Source: Glutinoglossum americanum
Lineage: Eukaryota > Ascomycota > Geoglossomycetes > Geoglossales > Geoglossaceae
Length of the DNA: 64,000 bases
Direction of reading: 5' to 3'
Assembly (NCBI GenBank): GCA_020080175.1
Contig: JAGHQL010000001.1
Span: 310,001 to 374,000 of the forward strand
In this document: piece by piece, positions 11,157 through 23,073 of the stretch
Numbering within the stretch: the stretch's first letter is position 1
Layout: every line of letters starts with the position of its first letter
The notes under the pieces: model-generated
Database searches by the model: none
Told to the model about the DNA's origin: nothing
What the model saw: the letters and a program-made list of their open reading frames with translations, nothing else
Made by a program: the position numbers and the translations under genes

Positions 11157-13364
11157 GATGGAGAAGGGAGGGAGTGAGGTGGGAGGTGGGGATGATGTCT
11201 TGATGTCGTGAGAAAGAAACACAGTAAAGAAACGAGACCAGTTTCTAATGAGGAATAAGAAAAAAGAGAACTGAAAAACGGAAATCTGGTAGAGGGATAC
11301 TGAATTCCTGCGATCTGGAGAGAGGGTAGATGAGAGTGTGTGGGGGGGGGGGTTATGGGAATCTTTATACTGACCTCCACCTCGAGATGAGGTCCGCCAA
11401 TGACCGGGTGTAGGTGCAATCAGAGGCGGCATGCATTGCGCCGGGGTTACGCCACCAGGGCTCGGAATATAATGCGAGGCTACACAAGCGTGGCCAAGCA
11501 TTACTGCTATACTGGGATAGGTATCCTATACTGGCACTGCGTGCTCGCGGACCGATATTGTTCGACAAAACAAACCGCGAAGATCTAAAAACGGGCGGCG
11601 GTACAGGGTGGCTTACACGCCCCAATAAGAACCCCGGCGCGATGTGCCATACCCGCTCAGACTAACCATGCTGGCATCAGCAGCAAGGATGGCCGAACAT
11701 AGCAGTACCACCAACCGTCAGCGACTTGTAAACGACCCAATGCGGCCCTTGCGCATGTCCCTGTCATTCTAATTCGAGTATTTTGTACACGCCTCTCGTG
11801 GTTGGCTGTCTCTCGGCCCTTGGCCTGTTCGATTTTGCACAACCCTGCCCAGCCTGCCAGCCACCAGCCGGGCGGCTCATTACACCGCATGCACTCGCAA
11901 GCCCCTTGGCTAACCTTCCCGCCCAAGTTCTGCCGCTCTGACCTCTCGCGTCTCTTCCTTTATTCCATCCTGCTCTTCTCAGGACGGACGCTGCAGGTGT
12001 CTCTCCTGCGTTCGTTTGGAGCACGTACTCTGTAGCGATGCAGATCCTCCGGAACTCCACGCGAGTCCTCGAGGTCCGTCTGTTTCTCTCACAGACCTCC
12101 CGGAGTTTTTTGCGCATTTCTTTTAGGCAGAAGCTCATCTAGGAATTTGAAATTACACTCTGCACTAATTGCAAGGGGAGAGCTTGTATAGGCACAAAAG
12201 TATAGTGTGCACAAGAGACAATAAAAGGCAAGATACCCACGAGAATCGGAATCCCTTGCAAATGCACGTACGTATGCGGGTGGTTGTGTACATTCATAGG
12301 ATATAATCCGTGCTACTCGAAAGGCCTGGGGTGGATGCGTGTTGTTCCGCTTCAGTTCCGTTTGGTATTTCGTTTGTGAGGGAAACATCCACATGGCATC
12401 TGGCGTGATTGGACTGTCTATAAACATCTCTGGCTTATCGATAGTGTCGATCGTTGGGCGCCTAGTTCCCCTGTGCGCAACTTGGTCAGGCTCTCCCCGA
12501 GAAATTCTAAATAGCGGAATCACCCGCTCCGACGACCCACTCCGGTAGTGCTACCTTCATTTTTCGGTGTATATACTTGTACATGTACTGAGACAACGTG
12601 GCCGGACGGCTCTTTGGCTGTTGAGCCCTCCGACTAAATATTGGTTTTGTAGGTACCTCATGCGTAGGATTGCAAGGGTGATGTTGTCCCTAGGTTCGTA
12701 CAAGGAGCTGAGGGCGTCCGGGCTCGGACTTTGGCTTTATTGATGCCTCCGCTGTGGAGGTATGAAGGGAATTGGATTTGGAATCGATCCTTATAATATT
12801 AGGAACCCGAGCTAACTCGGTAGGATATTCTGTGCTAGGAATTCGTCTTCTAGATGGATCCAACGCTAGGGCATCACTAAATGAGGTCTTATTCACGCGA
12901 ACCATGGGACACATTATCTATACTTGCCATCAACCTTGTGTTCCGTTAAATAAAGCGCTTCGAGTCGGAACTCACGATGATTCTAGTAATCCAGCATGTC
13001 AAAGTAAGCGAAACCTCGATCCATGCCATTATGCAACCAACCAGTCCCTGCAGTTTCAACGCACCACGTCTTTCCGGCTTTGTAACATCGATGGCTTACC
13101 GCTGTCTATCAGATGGTTCTCGCAGACACATAACGGCGAGGTTAGGTGTAAGAAAATAACGCAAATCACATGTATAAGATAGTTTCTGATGGAGAAGTAA
13201 TAGTAACTGGTTTTCCCATTTGTTCCCCGCATGTAGTGGATGAGTGAACAATTAAAAGTGCAAACACATAGGACATTTCACAGGTTTTCAGAAGACCGTG
13301 AAAATCCCTTCGCTGTCAGAAGAGATCTTAATCGTAATCACCGATCCACCAGCCGTTTCCCCGC
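11157..13364. other. Long intergenic region between the DUF3455 gene and RPL17
   Basis: 2.2 kb. The left 200 bp is the promoter and leader of the minus-strand DUF3455 gene, purine-rich on the plus strand. The rest has scattered open frames under about 140 codons, none with recognisable similarity. No RNA gene, repeat array or transposon end was seen. Confidence 0.45.
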
Positions 13365-14323
13365 CTATGCTGCCGTAATGGCTCTCCGCTGACGGATCGC
13401 ACGTTGTCTAGCACTTAGACGGCCCTCCTCACGACTGACCACCTCCGGTGACTTTTGCACAACCTCCTCTCCCTCAGTCAAGATTAATTCGATGTGGCAG
13501 GGGTTAGACATATATGGGTTGATCTGCGAAACACCAAGTCAGAGGGTTTATCGTCCAAAAAGCGCATCCTGATCCCGTGAATTTTCCTGACTTACTCTGC
13601 CGTGAGCTCTGTATGTTCGTCTCCTCTGCTTCGGGGCCTGGTTGACCTGAATATGCTTAACGATAAGATTGCCCGTGTCCAGACCCTTGGTGTCTGCATT
13701 GGCTTCGGCGTTGCGGAGCAGGCCAAGGAGGAACTCGGCCGACTTAACAGGCCAGCGGGCACGGGAGACACCAAATTGCTTTCCTATGTGAGGCCTAACA
13801 TCAGCACCTATCCCTATCACGTCCAGGTTCGTACGCCACATTAGATTCTAGCAGTCTCATCCCACTATAAACTCTCTGGTTGATACCCGTCGTCCCGGCT
13901 TGACTCTTGCGAGCCGTAGATACGGCTGACTTTCAAGCGAAGTCCCTCAATCATATAAGGCGATAAACGATCTTCGAACTCACCCTGTGCGCTTCGGCCC
14001 GTGCTGCCAGCATATCTCCTCATAGGCACAGCTTCCTTGTGGTTTGTTACATTCTCAAGGTATTTGACAGCACGCGATACCTTCCAACCATTGATAGCCT
14101 GAGCCGTTTCGCGGGTGTTCTTGAATGAGACGCGGAGGTAGGCACCGCGGGCGCGAGCAGATTTGGCTGGTGTGATCTGGGTTGCTGCGTAGCGGACCTA
14201 GCAGAAATGCCAAGGGAGTCAGCGCAATGTTGACAACAGTGCGGGTGTCATATGTCCGATTGCAACAAGAAGTAGATTTCCAAACAGAGCTCAAAATGAA
14301 ATAGATAGTGTGGCACCTACCAT
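13365..14323 (-). CDS. RPL17: 60S ribosomal protein L17 (uL22)
   Basis: Large-subunit protein lining the peptide exit tunnel. Four minus-strand exons, 14323-14321, 14197-13984, 13783-13596 and 13523-13365, give 187 aa, the usual length. Exon 1 is the ATG alone, directly followed by GTAGGT. Blocks seen: [59 protein letters not shown]-like [16 protein letters not shown], and [20 protein letters not shown]. Introns are 123, 200 and 72 nt; the 200-nt one is long for this window and may carry a small RNA. The gene is divergent from NOP1, and the shared intergenic region has ribosome-biogenesis-type motifs. Confidence 0.95.
13784..13983 (-). ncRNA. Candidate C/D-box-like snoRNA within RPL17 intron 2 (tentative)
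   Basis: Inside the 200-nt intron, read on the minus strand, a degenerate C-like box (ATGATTGA) near the 5' side and a D box (CTGA) near the 3' side are flanked by GCCT and AGGC, which can pair as a terminal stem. Ribosomal-protein introns commonly host snoRNAs. The C box deviates from RTGATGA and no guide target was established, so this is only a hypothesis; the coordinates given are those of the intron. Confidence 0.2.
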
Positions 14324-14429
14324 CGTAACGTCGTTCTTGTGATGGTTGATGCTGTGGTGTTGACTAGGCTCTTTCTTGCAGGCAGTGGTTCGCTTAGCGA
14401 GATTTCTCGCGGGACTGCTACGATAGGGC

Positions 14430-14437
14430 TAACCCTA
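14430..14437 (+). promoter_or_regulatory. Telobox-like TAACCCTA (Tbf1-type) site
   Basis: TAACCCTA lies 107 bp upstream of the RPL17 ATG. Tbf1-like factors bind such telomere-like motifs at ribosomal protein promoters in many fungi; occupancy here is inferred. Confidence 0.45.
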
Positions 14438-14637
14438 CTCGTTTTTTGTATGGGTTTATGAGTTACTTTGGTTTTCGAGAGGCTCCCTCAAGCCTCATAT
14501 AACAGGACTATTCGGATTGTGGCAGGTCAATTATTGTATTGGCGTTTTTTAATTGAAGTACTTGAGTGTGATTTGGAACATGTGAGCAGGGGTGAGGCTC
14601 AAAATGAAATAAAAAAACCTTCAGAGCTTAGGTCCCA

Positions 14638-14647
14638 AGCTCATCGC
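14638..14647 (-). promoter_or_regulatory. PAC box (GCGATGAGCT)
   Basis: The minus strand reads GCGATGAGCT, an exact fit to the PAC consensus GCGATGAGMT found upstream of rRNA-processing genes. It is about 120 bp upstream of the NOP1 start codon. Confidence 0.6.
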
Positions 14648-14764
14648 TTGCTTCGGTTCCCAATCGTCGCAACTCAACATCATTGGGCTGCACGGGGGAC
14701 TGCAAGATCTCCTTTTACATTTAGGTTCTGGAATATTACTCTCCGGTCTAGTATTAGATAATCA

Positions 14765-16003
14765 ATGGCTTTTCCACCAAGAGGTCGTGGAGGAGGCGGC
14801 CGCGGTGCATCACGCGGTGGTGGTCCGCCTCGAGGCAGAGGCGGGGCGCGAGGTATGTTATACCCTACTATATTATCTTCACTATTCAAAGCCTCTTTCC
14901 ACTCTTGTTACCAAAGTCGCTTGGCATCCTGTGAACTCGTTAAGAGATCATATGCAAATCTCTGGGACTCCACACTCATGCAAATCTTTAGGAGGATTCG
15001 GCGGCGGCGGCAGAGGCGCACCTCGTGGTGGGCGCGGTGATTCAAGAGGCGGTCGGGGTGGCCGTGGAGGTCGAGGAGCACCGAGGGGGGGCAGGGGTGG
15101 AGCTAGAGGGGGGGCAAAAGTCGTAGTAGTATGTCTTTATGAGCATAATACTCTGCAAGCTTGACTAACTCAATAGGAAACATTCTCTCGTCACCCTGGT
15201 GTCTTTGTTGCCCGTGGCGGTAAAGAAGATATGCTTCTCACGAAGAATCTCACCCCAGGTGAATCTGTATACGGGGAGAAACGCATCTCTATTGAAAATA
15301 CTGCGCCAACAAACGGCGATGGTAGTGCTGTCGCCACTAAGACCGAGTATCGAGTTTGGAACCCTTTTCGAAGCAAGTTGGCGGCCGGCATCTTGGGCGG
15401 GCTGGAAAATATTTACATTAAGCCTGGGGTAAAGGTGTTATACCTCGGTGCTGCTTCTGGTACATCTGTTTCGCATGTTGCCGATATTGTTGGCCCTACT
15501 GGGACCGTCTTTGCAGTTGAATTCTCCCACCGTTCTGGTCGCGACCTGATCAACATGGCCACTCACCGGACAAATGTCATTCCTATTATCGAGGATGCTC
15601 GTCACCCCCTTCGATATCGCATGCTTGTGTCTATGGTCGACGTCATATTTGCAGACGTCGCTCAACCGGACCAGGCCCGTATTGTTGGACTTAACGCTCA
15701 CATGTACTTGAAAGAAAAAGGCGGCGTTCTTATTAGCATTAAAGCCAATTGCATCGACAGCACAGCTGCACCTGAGGAAGTGTTTGCCAGAGAAGTCCAT
15801 AAGATGCGAGAGGAGAAAATAAAGCCTAAGGAACAGCTGACACTCGGTAAGTGGAAACTGCGCGTTGTTGTGTGAATGTCGGGCTACTGACGGGAGCTCC
15901 AGAGCCATTTGAAAGAGATCACTGTATCGTCTCCGCCCAGTATATTCGTGTGCCTGAAGTCAAGGAATCGGTATCGAAGAAAGCGACAGCTAAGGATCCG
16001 TAA
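14765..16003 (+). CDS. NOP1: Fibrillarin, box C/D snoRNP 2'-O-methyltransferase
   Basis: Catalytic subunit of nucleolar box C/D snoRNPs; methylates rRNA ribose 2'-OH using S-adenosylmethionine. Exons 14765-14852, 14992-15128, 15177-15846 and 15903-16003 give 331 aa. The N-terminal glycine-arginine-rich (GAR) domain spans about residues 1-75 and is split by intron 1. The methyltransferase domain follows, with [20 protein letters not shown], the SAM loop [20 protein letters not shown], and [12 protein letters not shown]. The C-terminus [20 protein letters not shown] is canonical. All splice phases agree. It is divergently paired with RPL17. Confidence 0.96.
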
Positions 16004-16564
16004 TATGTCCCCTTTCTCTATTATCATCCTTGGGCGTTGGGTGATGTCTTTCCTCCCACGGCATCTGGATGTAAGCGTTGTCTACTCGATCCTAGCTTGA
16101 TTTGTCGTTGTGGGTGTATGTACATACTCTCGGAAATAATGTCACTTGAGAAAAGAAGGCTCATTTGACTGCCTTTTCCATATCGATAACAAATGGGTCT
16201 GTTGGAATAATCTGGGAACCTTAACACAAACAAAGCTCTCCCACTGGAGTTGGTAAGCCCAAAAATACATAAGTATGACATAGTAAGCGCCACTTCCGGT
16301 GCCCAGAAAATTCTTGCATCTCACGACTGATTTGGTCAGTTTAAGGCTGGATGCCCTTGCATAAAACATGTGCCACCCAGCCTGTTTTGGTGTAAGACAG
16401 TGGCTGCATGAATTTCCCTAACCAGCCAGAGTTCACGATTTTAACACGTTCCCTACGTAATGAGTGAAGGGTCTGTATAAGAAACCCTTGCACCTTCGTG
16501 CCTACACTTCTCAGCTCGAGTGAAGGACAGGATATAGAGACGACAGTACCTGAGGCCTATTAAT
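16004..16564. other. Intergenic region, NOP1 to the DUF8004-like gene
   Basis: 561 bp holding the NOP1 3' end and the next promoter. No motif or RNA gene was recognised. Confidence 0.4.
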
Positions 16565-19178
16565 ATGGCGACAACCGAGAAAACCTTTATGAAATCCGTA
16601 AAAAGGCTTTCGTCCGTTTTTACTCTTGGCAGAGATACCAACAAAGAGCTCAACCCTCAAAGAATGCTAGATCCACAGAAATCATCATTGTCAGCGTCGT
16701 CCTCGCCTCGCGGTGGAAGCCCCAGTTCTAACAGGCATAAATTAAGCAAATCGGTCCAAATCCCTGATGCCCAGCAATTTCTTTCTCCGCCCGACCATCC
16801 TCCCGCTTCAGAACCCACCGAAATCTCCGTCAATCGCGGGAGACCTAGCAGCAGACCGCCTGCACCCTCTTTCGCCAAGTCGCCAGTAGATGCAGGAGCT
16901 GCGACCACAGATGTTCCGCCGACAAGGAGGAAGTGGCTTCCGAGGTCGCGCAATGCATCGGAGGATCTGAAAAACGTTCATCGGTCTTCAGCATGGTTAA
17001 TAACCCGAGAAGGATACGTGGACTACGACTTATCGAATTTGAAAAGCTCCGGAAAAGTAGTCCCACCCGCACCCACCACATGCAGATTCAGATCGTATTT
17101 ATCCGAAGCTAACGTGAGATCATTACTTACAGGTGTTGGAACTTTGGGACGAATCCGGAGACACTTATGTTTACTTGCATCCTCGAACTGATGGCCCGAA
17201 CCCTTCGTTTAAAGTCAGCTCTTCGTTACTGGCTTCGTCCTCTTCCCTGACTCTTCTTGCCCATGGCGGCCTATACAGTAACCCGTACAACAGACTCTCT
17301 TCAGAAGTAGTGGCTCAGGAGCTCTTCCTGGAAGTGCCTCTGGCTCTCAAAACAGACCCATCGGACAAGGAGAGCTCCGAGGGATCGCGTACTCTGAGTG
17401 ACTCCTTGGATGGTCCAATAAGAGAGACACACCTTTACTTCCCGATATCTCTCAGCACCGATGGGCAAATCCCGTCGCCTCAAACTGTGGGATCGTCTTT
17501 AACCGCAGATGATGTTGAGGCCCTAGTCTCTGTGCGCAACCTGTTCGCTTTCCTGGCCCACCAACCGCTTGTAGCAACGCCGAAGCATCCGACTTACTTT
17601 TCAATCTTCGTTGCAGTAGGAGATCTCCTCAGGAAGCATCAATTTTCCAACTTCGATGGGTCTTCATTTGGCGAGGCCGCTACAAGCAGCTTCAGCCAGT
17701 ATATCTATGAGCTGGGTCTTGACGACGTTCGACAGTCTCGGGAGAAAACAATCGAAGGCATTGTTCTTGGCGAGATCCTTTATTCCTGGAAGCTTTACAA
17801 TGAGTCCTTCGTGCATGCGGTAGGGAAGTATGATTCTTTGATGAAGCTTAACCATTCGAAATTCGATCTCATTAGCGATGTCACTCGGAAGCGTCTGGAG
17901 AGAGCAGCGATGGACTTGGAATTCCGACTGAACAGTGTAACCCCACGGTTGTCAGTGTTCGAGTTCCCGTCTCTCTTTGCTGGTATTGCAAATTCCAATT
18001 CAGAGAGCAAGATCGTGGAATTTAAAGCTTGGAAAGCATCGTTTCTATCCCTTCGAAAGCATGTCATAGGGTTTTACAAGGAGCGGTACGGATCATGGCC
18101 ACCGAAAGCTAGCAGCAAAAAAAACCAGTTTGAAGTGAGCGGGCTTAATAGGTTGGTCTTGAGGGACCTCTATCAGGATTTCTGCAATTTGTACGATTTT
18201 TTGGTCGATCGATCACAGTTCACTCCTCGTACAACCGACCACATCTCCCACCAGGACAACAGCCCGGATTCTGAGGAGTCAAGGGCTCTTAGGGGTATCC
18301 TGAGCGAGTACGATCGCTCCTCACCCCCCGTACTGCCCCCAGTGCCATTTGACGTCCCCCGACTCCCTTCATCCGCAATAAGCCAGACACGGCTTGGCAC
18401 CGAGGATACGAAGAAAGCTGCAAAGGAGCGAACGAAGAAGCTAAAGGATGAAGAGATGGCCAGAGTTCTCTACGGGTCTTACAATTTAGACGCTGATAAC
18501 TCTTCACCGTTCTTGGAGAGCTATAAGGCCTTCGAACGGAAGGCCGCGCATGGGAAAACTTTACACGAAGCCTGCAACCAGAGGAGCGGATATTGGATTT
18601 TCATCTATGCCATCCTCCAGTCCCTGCCAATGGTTGTCATGGATGCGCCCGACATCGGGTGGCACGAAGGAGTGGAATATTTCCTGTGTGTGCCACCAAG
18701 AGGGGGTGCGCCATGGAGCAGAGATGATGGATCTCAGAGAAAGAGCTGGTACGGTATCGCCGGCGGCACGGGCGTTGTAATTTTGCCCTCGGATGTTGTT
18801 GACCACGGCGTCGAGGGGGTCTTCAGACGAAGTCACTGCTGGACCGTTGCGGAGGCATGGGTTGGACAAGGCAGCGTCATTGCTAGGGCTATCGCCGAAA
18901 ATCTTGACGATCCGTTGCCACCGCCACCAGGCTTACCAGGTTGGAACGATGCACCGAGAAGCAGATCTGGGTCTCCAGATAGGCGTTCTATAGTTTCACT
19001 AGGTTTAGAAGCTTTACCCGTCCCAGCCGGTCTCACTCCAGATTCGGCCACTCCTAGGTCAAGTCCAACCCTGGACCCGACCAAGAAGTTCGATGACATA
19101 CTTGGAGCCGGCGTTGGGGCACCAGAGAAGAAGAAAAAGAAAAAGAGGAGTGAGCATGGATTTGGCTTCCTGAGCTAA
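16565..19178 (+). CDS. Large fungal protein of the DUF8004 type, function unknown
   Basis: Exons 16565-17056 and 17133-19178 give 845 aa. The first 120 residues are Ser/Pro/Arg-rich and disordered. A folded region begins at about 145 (SSAWLITREGYVDYDLSNL, then LELWDESGDTYVYLHP). The central segment, about 330-560, has the signature FKAWKASFLSLRKHVIGFYK and YGSWPPKASSKKNQFEVSG, which I recall from Pezizomycotina proteins labelled DUF8004. A second conserved block, KAFERKAAHGKTLHEACNQR, is near 640. The C-terminus ends in a Lys-rich stretch (KKKKKKR) that could be a nuclear signal. No enzyme motif or membrane span is visible. The family name is from memory and not checked. Confidence 0.8.
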
Positions 19179-20467
19179 GACGTCTTTTTTGAATGGCAGC
19201 GTTTGAATTATTCTCAATGACCTGTTACCCGTCTTGTGAGCATATTAGGCCATCGTAGTTGCCTATTATTGCCATATAATTGCACAATTAACAATGTATT
19301 TTGGTTACTCCGGTATACCGGTAATAGACCCCTGTGATGCGATAGACCGGGAGCCGGCCAGGGCGAGCAGAGGCTACTTTAGGTAATTACAAAGAACCTT
19401 TACCGGCGGCCAACGTAGTATTCTGTACCCTGCTCCGCAAGTTACCCAGGGTTTATCGTTGCGGGTGTGCGGAGGTGTTCCTGCAGTCCTTGGCTAAGCA
19501 AGACGTCGCTAATCTCTGGGCGCGTCTCTCTTTAGCCCTGCGAACCAACCATCTATACAGCAATTATTCATATCTGCTTCACGACCGATGCAACGCGGGG
19601 CACACCACCTCCGTCTTGTTTCACCACCCTTCCAGCAACCCGAACAAGTGGTTACTGTCTCCGTCTAGTGATCTCCCGTGGGCTCACTGGATCTCTTGTC
19701 TGGATGATCCATAGGGTACATCCTTTAATTGCTGTGATCCATGGTGAATCTCCGAAGCCCAGCTCCCGAAAATGAACCGCCGACCTTTATCATATGGCGG
19801 TTTCAGGCTAGATGCTCTGTTCTAATGGACCGTCGAGAATGTTGGCTTACTAACTTGTTAGTACATTCCTGAAGGACGATTCGTGTGCTCCTAAAAGAAT
19901 GGCTAGCCTTGCTACAAGCTTCTGCCGCGCGCCCTCTCATTTGCATCATCATGAAGCTATCCCGGATGACCCTGAGCGACAGGGGAGTATTCCAGATATT
20001 CCCGCAAATAACATGGTAGTGGTGATGGAGGAGAACGTATCTATAGGCCTGCAAGGGCAGGCTCGAGAAGCATCGAATTGTATATTCAAGACGCGGGGAG
20101 GATTCAAGAATACCGGGCCGAGCAGCGCGCAGGCATTCCTAGTACGTTGGGCTCAATTAGAGTCGATAGGTTTTTCATTTCAACCCGCCACGACTGATAC
20201 TCCTTACTGTCGCTCCGCTTGCATTCCTTGCGGTTATATCTATTCTTTGCGCCTCCACTCTTTTCTGCCTCGATTTCGCAGCCTCCCCGCTCTTTTGCTT
20301 TTAAAGAGTATCTTGCCCACTCTTTCTCCAGCAATCTAGAACTACTGCTCTAAGGCAATTTAATACCATCTCAACAAATTTCCTTGTATGAGTTACTGAT
20401 TGGATCTCCCCCCTTGAACTAGCCTCTGCTATCACTTCCTATAATTCCTCCAAAGTACTACCTCATC
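19179..20467. other. Intergenic region upstream of the GH55 gene
   Basis: 1.29 kb with no supported gene. Besides a 12-bp palindrome, the last 130 bp before the GH55 start are pyrimidine-rich, as in fungal promoters. Confidence 0.45.
19310..19321. promoter_or_regulatory. Perfect 12-bp palindrome CCGGTATACCGG
   Basis: CCG-N6-CGG inverted half-sites are the kind of element bound by Zn2Cys6 dimers. It lies 132 bp past the preceding stop codon and 1.15 kb upstream of the GH55 start, so any regulatory role is speculative. Confidence 0.35.
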
Positions 20468-23073
20468 ATGGCAACATCTTCAATCATCGTACTTTTTGTC
20501 GCCCTACGAGTCCTGCTTATCACATATGGGACTTTGCCTGCGGGAGCTGTCCCTACCTATACATCCAACACCCAGGGATCGAACTTTTGGATGAGCAGCA
20601 TTAAGCGCCAAGGCACTGCTGCTTTCAATCCTAACCCAAGCAGCTATCGGGTATTCCGCAACGTCAAGGAGTTTGGTGCAAAAGGTACATGATCGATTAC
20701 CCGGAGATTACCGCTATACCCTAAGTGCTCATATTACGGTCCTCAGGCTAACTCCTTTCATTGGCAAAATTAGGTGACGGCGTTACCGACGATACGGTGG
20801 CAATTAATACCGCCATCTCTCAGGGAGGCCGTTGCGGCCGTGGGTGTGACTCCTCCACAGTCTCTCCAGCACTGGTCTATTTCCCAGCGGGCACCTACCT
20901 CGTCAGCGCTCCCATTATCCAGTATTATTACACACAGTTTGTTGGTGATGCCATCAGTATTCCTACCATCAAGGCTGCTGCGTCTTTCCAGGGAATCGCA
21001 GTCATTGACGCTGACCCCTATGATGAGACCGGCCACAACTGGTATACCAACCAGAACAATTTCTTCCGGCAGGTTCGCAACTTTGTTATTGACCTTACTG
21101 CAATGCCTGCAACTGTAGGAACTGGTATCCACTGGCAGGTTGCTCAAGCGACCAGCTTGCAGAACATACGATTTGAAATGGTTAAAGGTACGGAGAGCAA
21201 ACAACAGGGGATTTTTATGGATAATGGTATGTTAGCTCCTCAGCTTAGCTCAGTAATTTGTTCTGATATTGCACTTAGGATCTGGAGGTTTTCTGACCGA
21301 TCTCACATTTAACGGTGGCCGCTATGGCGCCTTTTTCGGTAATCAGCAGTTCACTACCCGTAATCTTGTCTTCAATAATGTTCAAACGGCTATTTTCATG
21401 AATTGGAACTGGGCGTGGACTTTCAAATCACTGTCTATTAATAATTGCGGCGTTGGCATTGACATGGCCAATGGCGGTTCTAACCAGCAGGCTGTTGGTT
21501 CGGTCCTCGTTCTTGACAGCAAGATCTCCGGCACCCCAATTGGAATTAGTACTGCCTTCAACGGTGGTAGCCAACCGAACACCGGAGGAACTCTAATCAT
21601 TGATAATGTTGACTTTACCGGTTCAGTAACGGCGGTTGCCGATCCTAGTGGAAGAAGCATACTTGCAGGAAACACTAGGATCGCTTCCTGGGGACAAGGC
21701 AGGCAGTACATATCTGGTGCAGGTGGTTCCAGGTTTCAGGGGCCTCTCACTCCGCCATCGAAACCGGCCTCCCTCTTGAACGCAGGGGGACTCATCTATG
21801 AACGCTCCAGGCCTCAGTATCAAGACGTCGCTGATTCCCGCTTTATCAGTGTCAAGTCACACGGCGCTAGAGGCGATGGCGTGACAGACGACACTGCGGC
21901 TATTCAGACGGCGATCAACACGGCTCAAGTAGACGAGATTGTCTACTTTGACAGCGGCGCATATGTTGTCTCTCAGACTGTCAAGATCCCCAAGAATATT
22001 CGCATCACTGGTGAAATCTGGCCCCTAATTCTTGCATCGGGCCCTGCATTCCAAGACGAAAACAATCCTACTCCTGTCTTTCAAATCGGCGTTTCAGGGG
22101 ATGAAGGTGCTGTCGAGATTTCGGACCTAATTTTTCAGACCGTAGGACCCCAACCTGGCGCAGTCTTGGTTGAGTGGAATGTTCGCGACCCTCAGGGCCA
22201 ACAGGGTGCTTCAGGGATGTGGGATGTTCACTTCCGCATTGGCGGTTCCGCTGGAACTAAGCTGCAATCAGCCGAGTGTGCAAAGAATCCCAGCGTCATA
22301 GCGCCAGCGGCTCCGGGATGCAGAGCTGCTTTCCTTCTCCTCCATGTTACTCAGCAGGCTAGCATCTATCTTGAAAATAATTGGTTTTGGGTTGCAGACC
22401 ATGAGTTGGATCTCGCAGATCATTCGCAGATCAATATTTTTAACGGGAGAGGTGTCTTAATCGAGTCTGCTCAAGGGCCTGTTTGGATGTAAGTACATAC
22501 CTCTAAAGGTCTCACGTTACTACTACCTAACTAACGCATCGCCACAGGTACGGTACCTCATCTGAGCATAGTCAGTTATATAACTATCAGATTGTCAACT
22601 CGGAGAACGTCTTCATGGGTCTAATCCAAACCGAAACCCCGTAGGCTCACCCCACTCTCATTCTTGACTCGGCTACTCTTAGCTAATTCTCCCGCAGATA
22701 TTACCAGAGCAACCCAAACGCATTGACACCGTTCACGCCAAACCCGGTTTGGCACGACCCAACTTTCGCATCCTGTCAAAACCAAGTTTCTTGCCCCAAG
22801 TCCTGGGGCCTCCGTATTGTCGACTCAAAGAGTGTCTTCGTGTACGGTGCTGGCCTCTATAGTTTCTTTGAGAACTACGGACAGGATTGTTTGAATACCG
22901 AATCCTGCCAAGATAATATGCTGTCGATCGAGGGCAGCTCATCTTCTCTTCATCTTTACGGCCTTAGCACGAAGGCGTCAACCAGCATGGTCACGGTCAA
23001 CGGCAATCCTGTAGTGCAGCAGATTGACAACCGTGATGGCTTCTGCTCGACTGTCGCTCTTTTCGAACAATAA
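20468..23073 (+). CDS. Secreted GH55 exo-beta-1,3-glucanase
   Basis: Family 55 glycoside hydrolase that releases glucose or gentiobiose from beta-1,3-glucan; extracellular, acting on the fungus's own wall, other fungi or storage glucan. Exons 20468-20684, 20774-21226, 21279-22488, 22548-22640 and 22698-23073 give 782 aa, typical for GH55. A signal peptide covers about residues 1-28. The tandem beta-helix domains each begin with the pectate-lyase-like signature: VKEFGAKGDGVTDDTVAI in the first and VKSHGARGDGVTDDTAAI in the second. Other blocks are YFPAGTYLVS, HWQVAQATSLQNIRFEM and WMYGTSSEHSQLYNYQI. All five exons keep frame. The intron at 22641-22697 starts GTAGGC but is required by phase. 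Confidence 0.93.

Larger units (their letters stand above)
14324..14764. promoter_or_regulatory. Shared divergent promoter region, RPL17 / NOP1
   Basis: 441 bp between the two start codons. It contains a PAC-type motif and a telobox-like motif (listed separately). It also has a repeated GAG(G)CTCAAAATGAAAT segment near 14594; the second copy, near 14288, falls inside RPL17 intron 1. Bidirectional use is inferred from gene orientation. Confidence 0.6.

Noticed and set aside
11657-12523. Minus-strand frames of 89-144 codons
   Set aside because: No recognisable domain, and composition and ends look random. They overlap one another in different frames.
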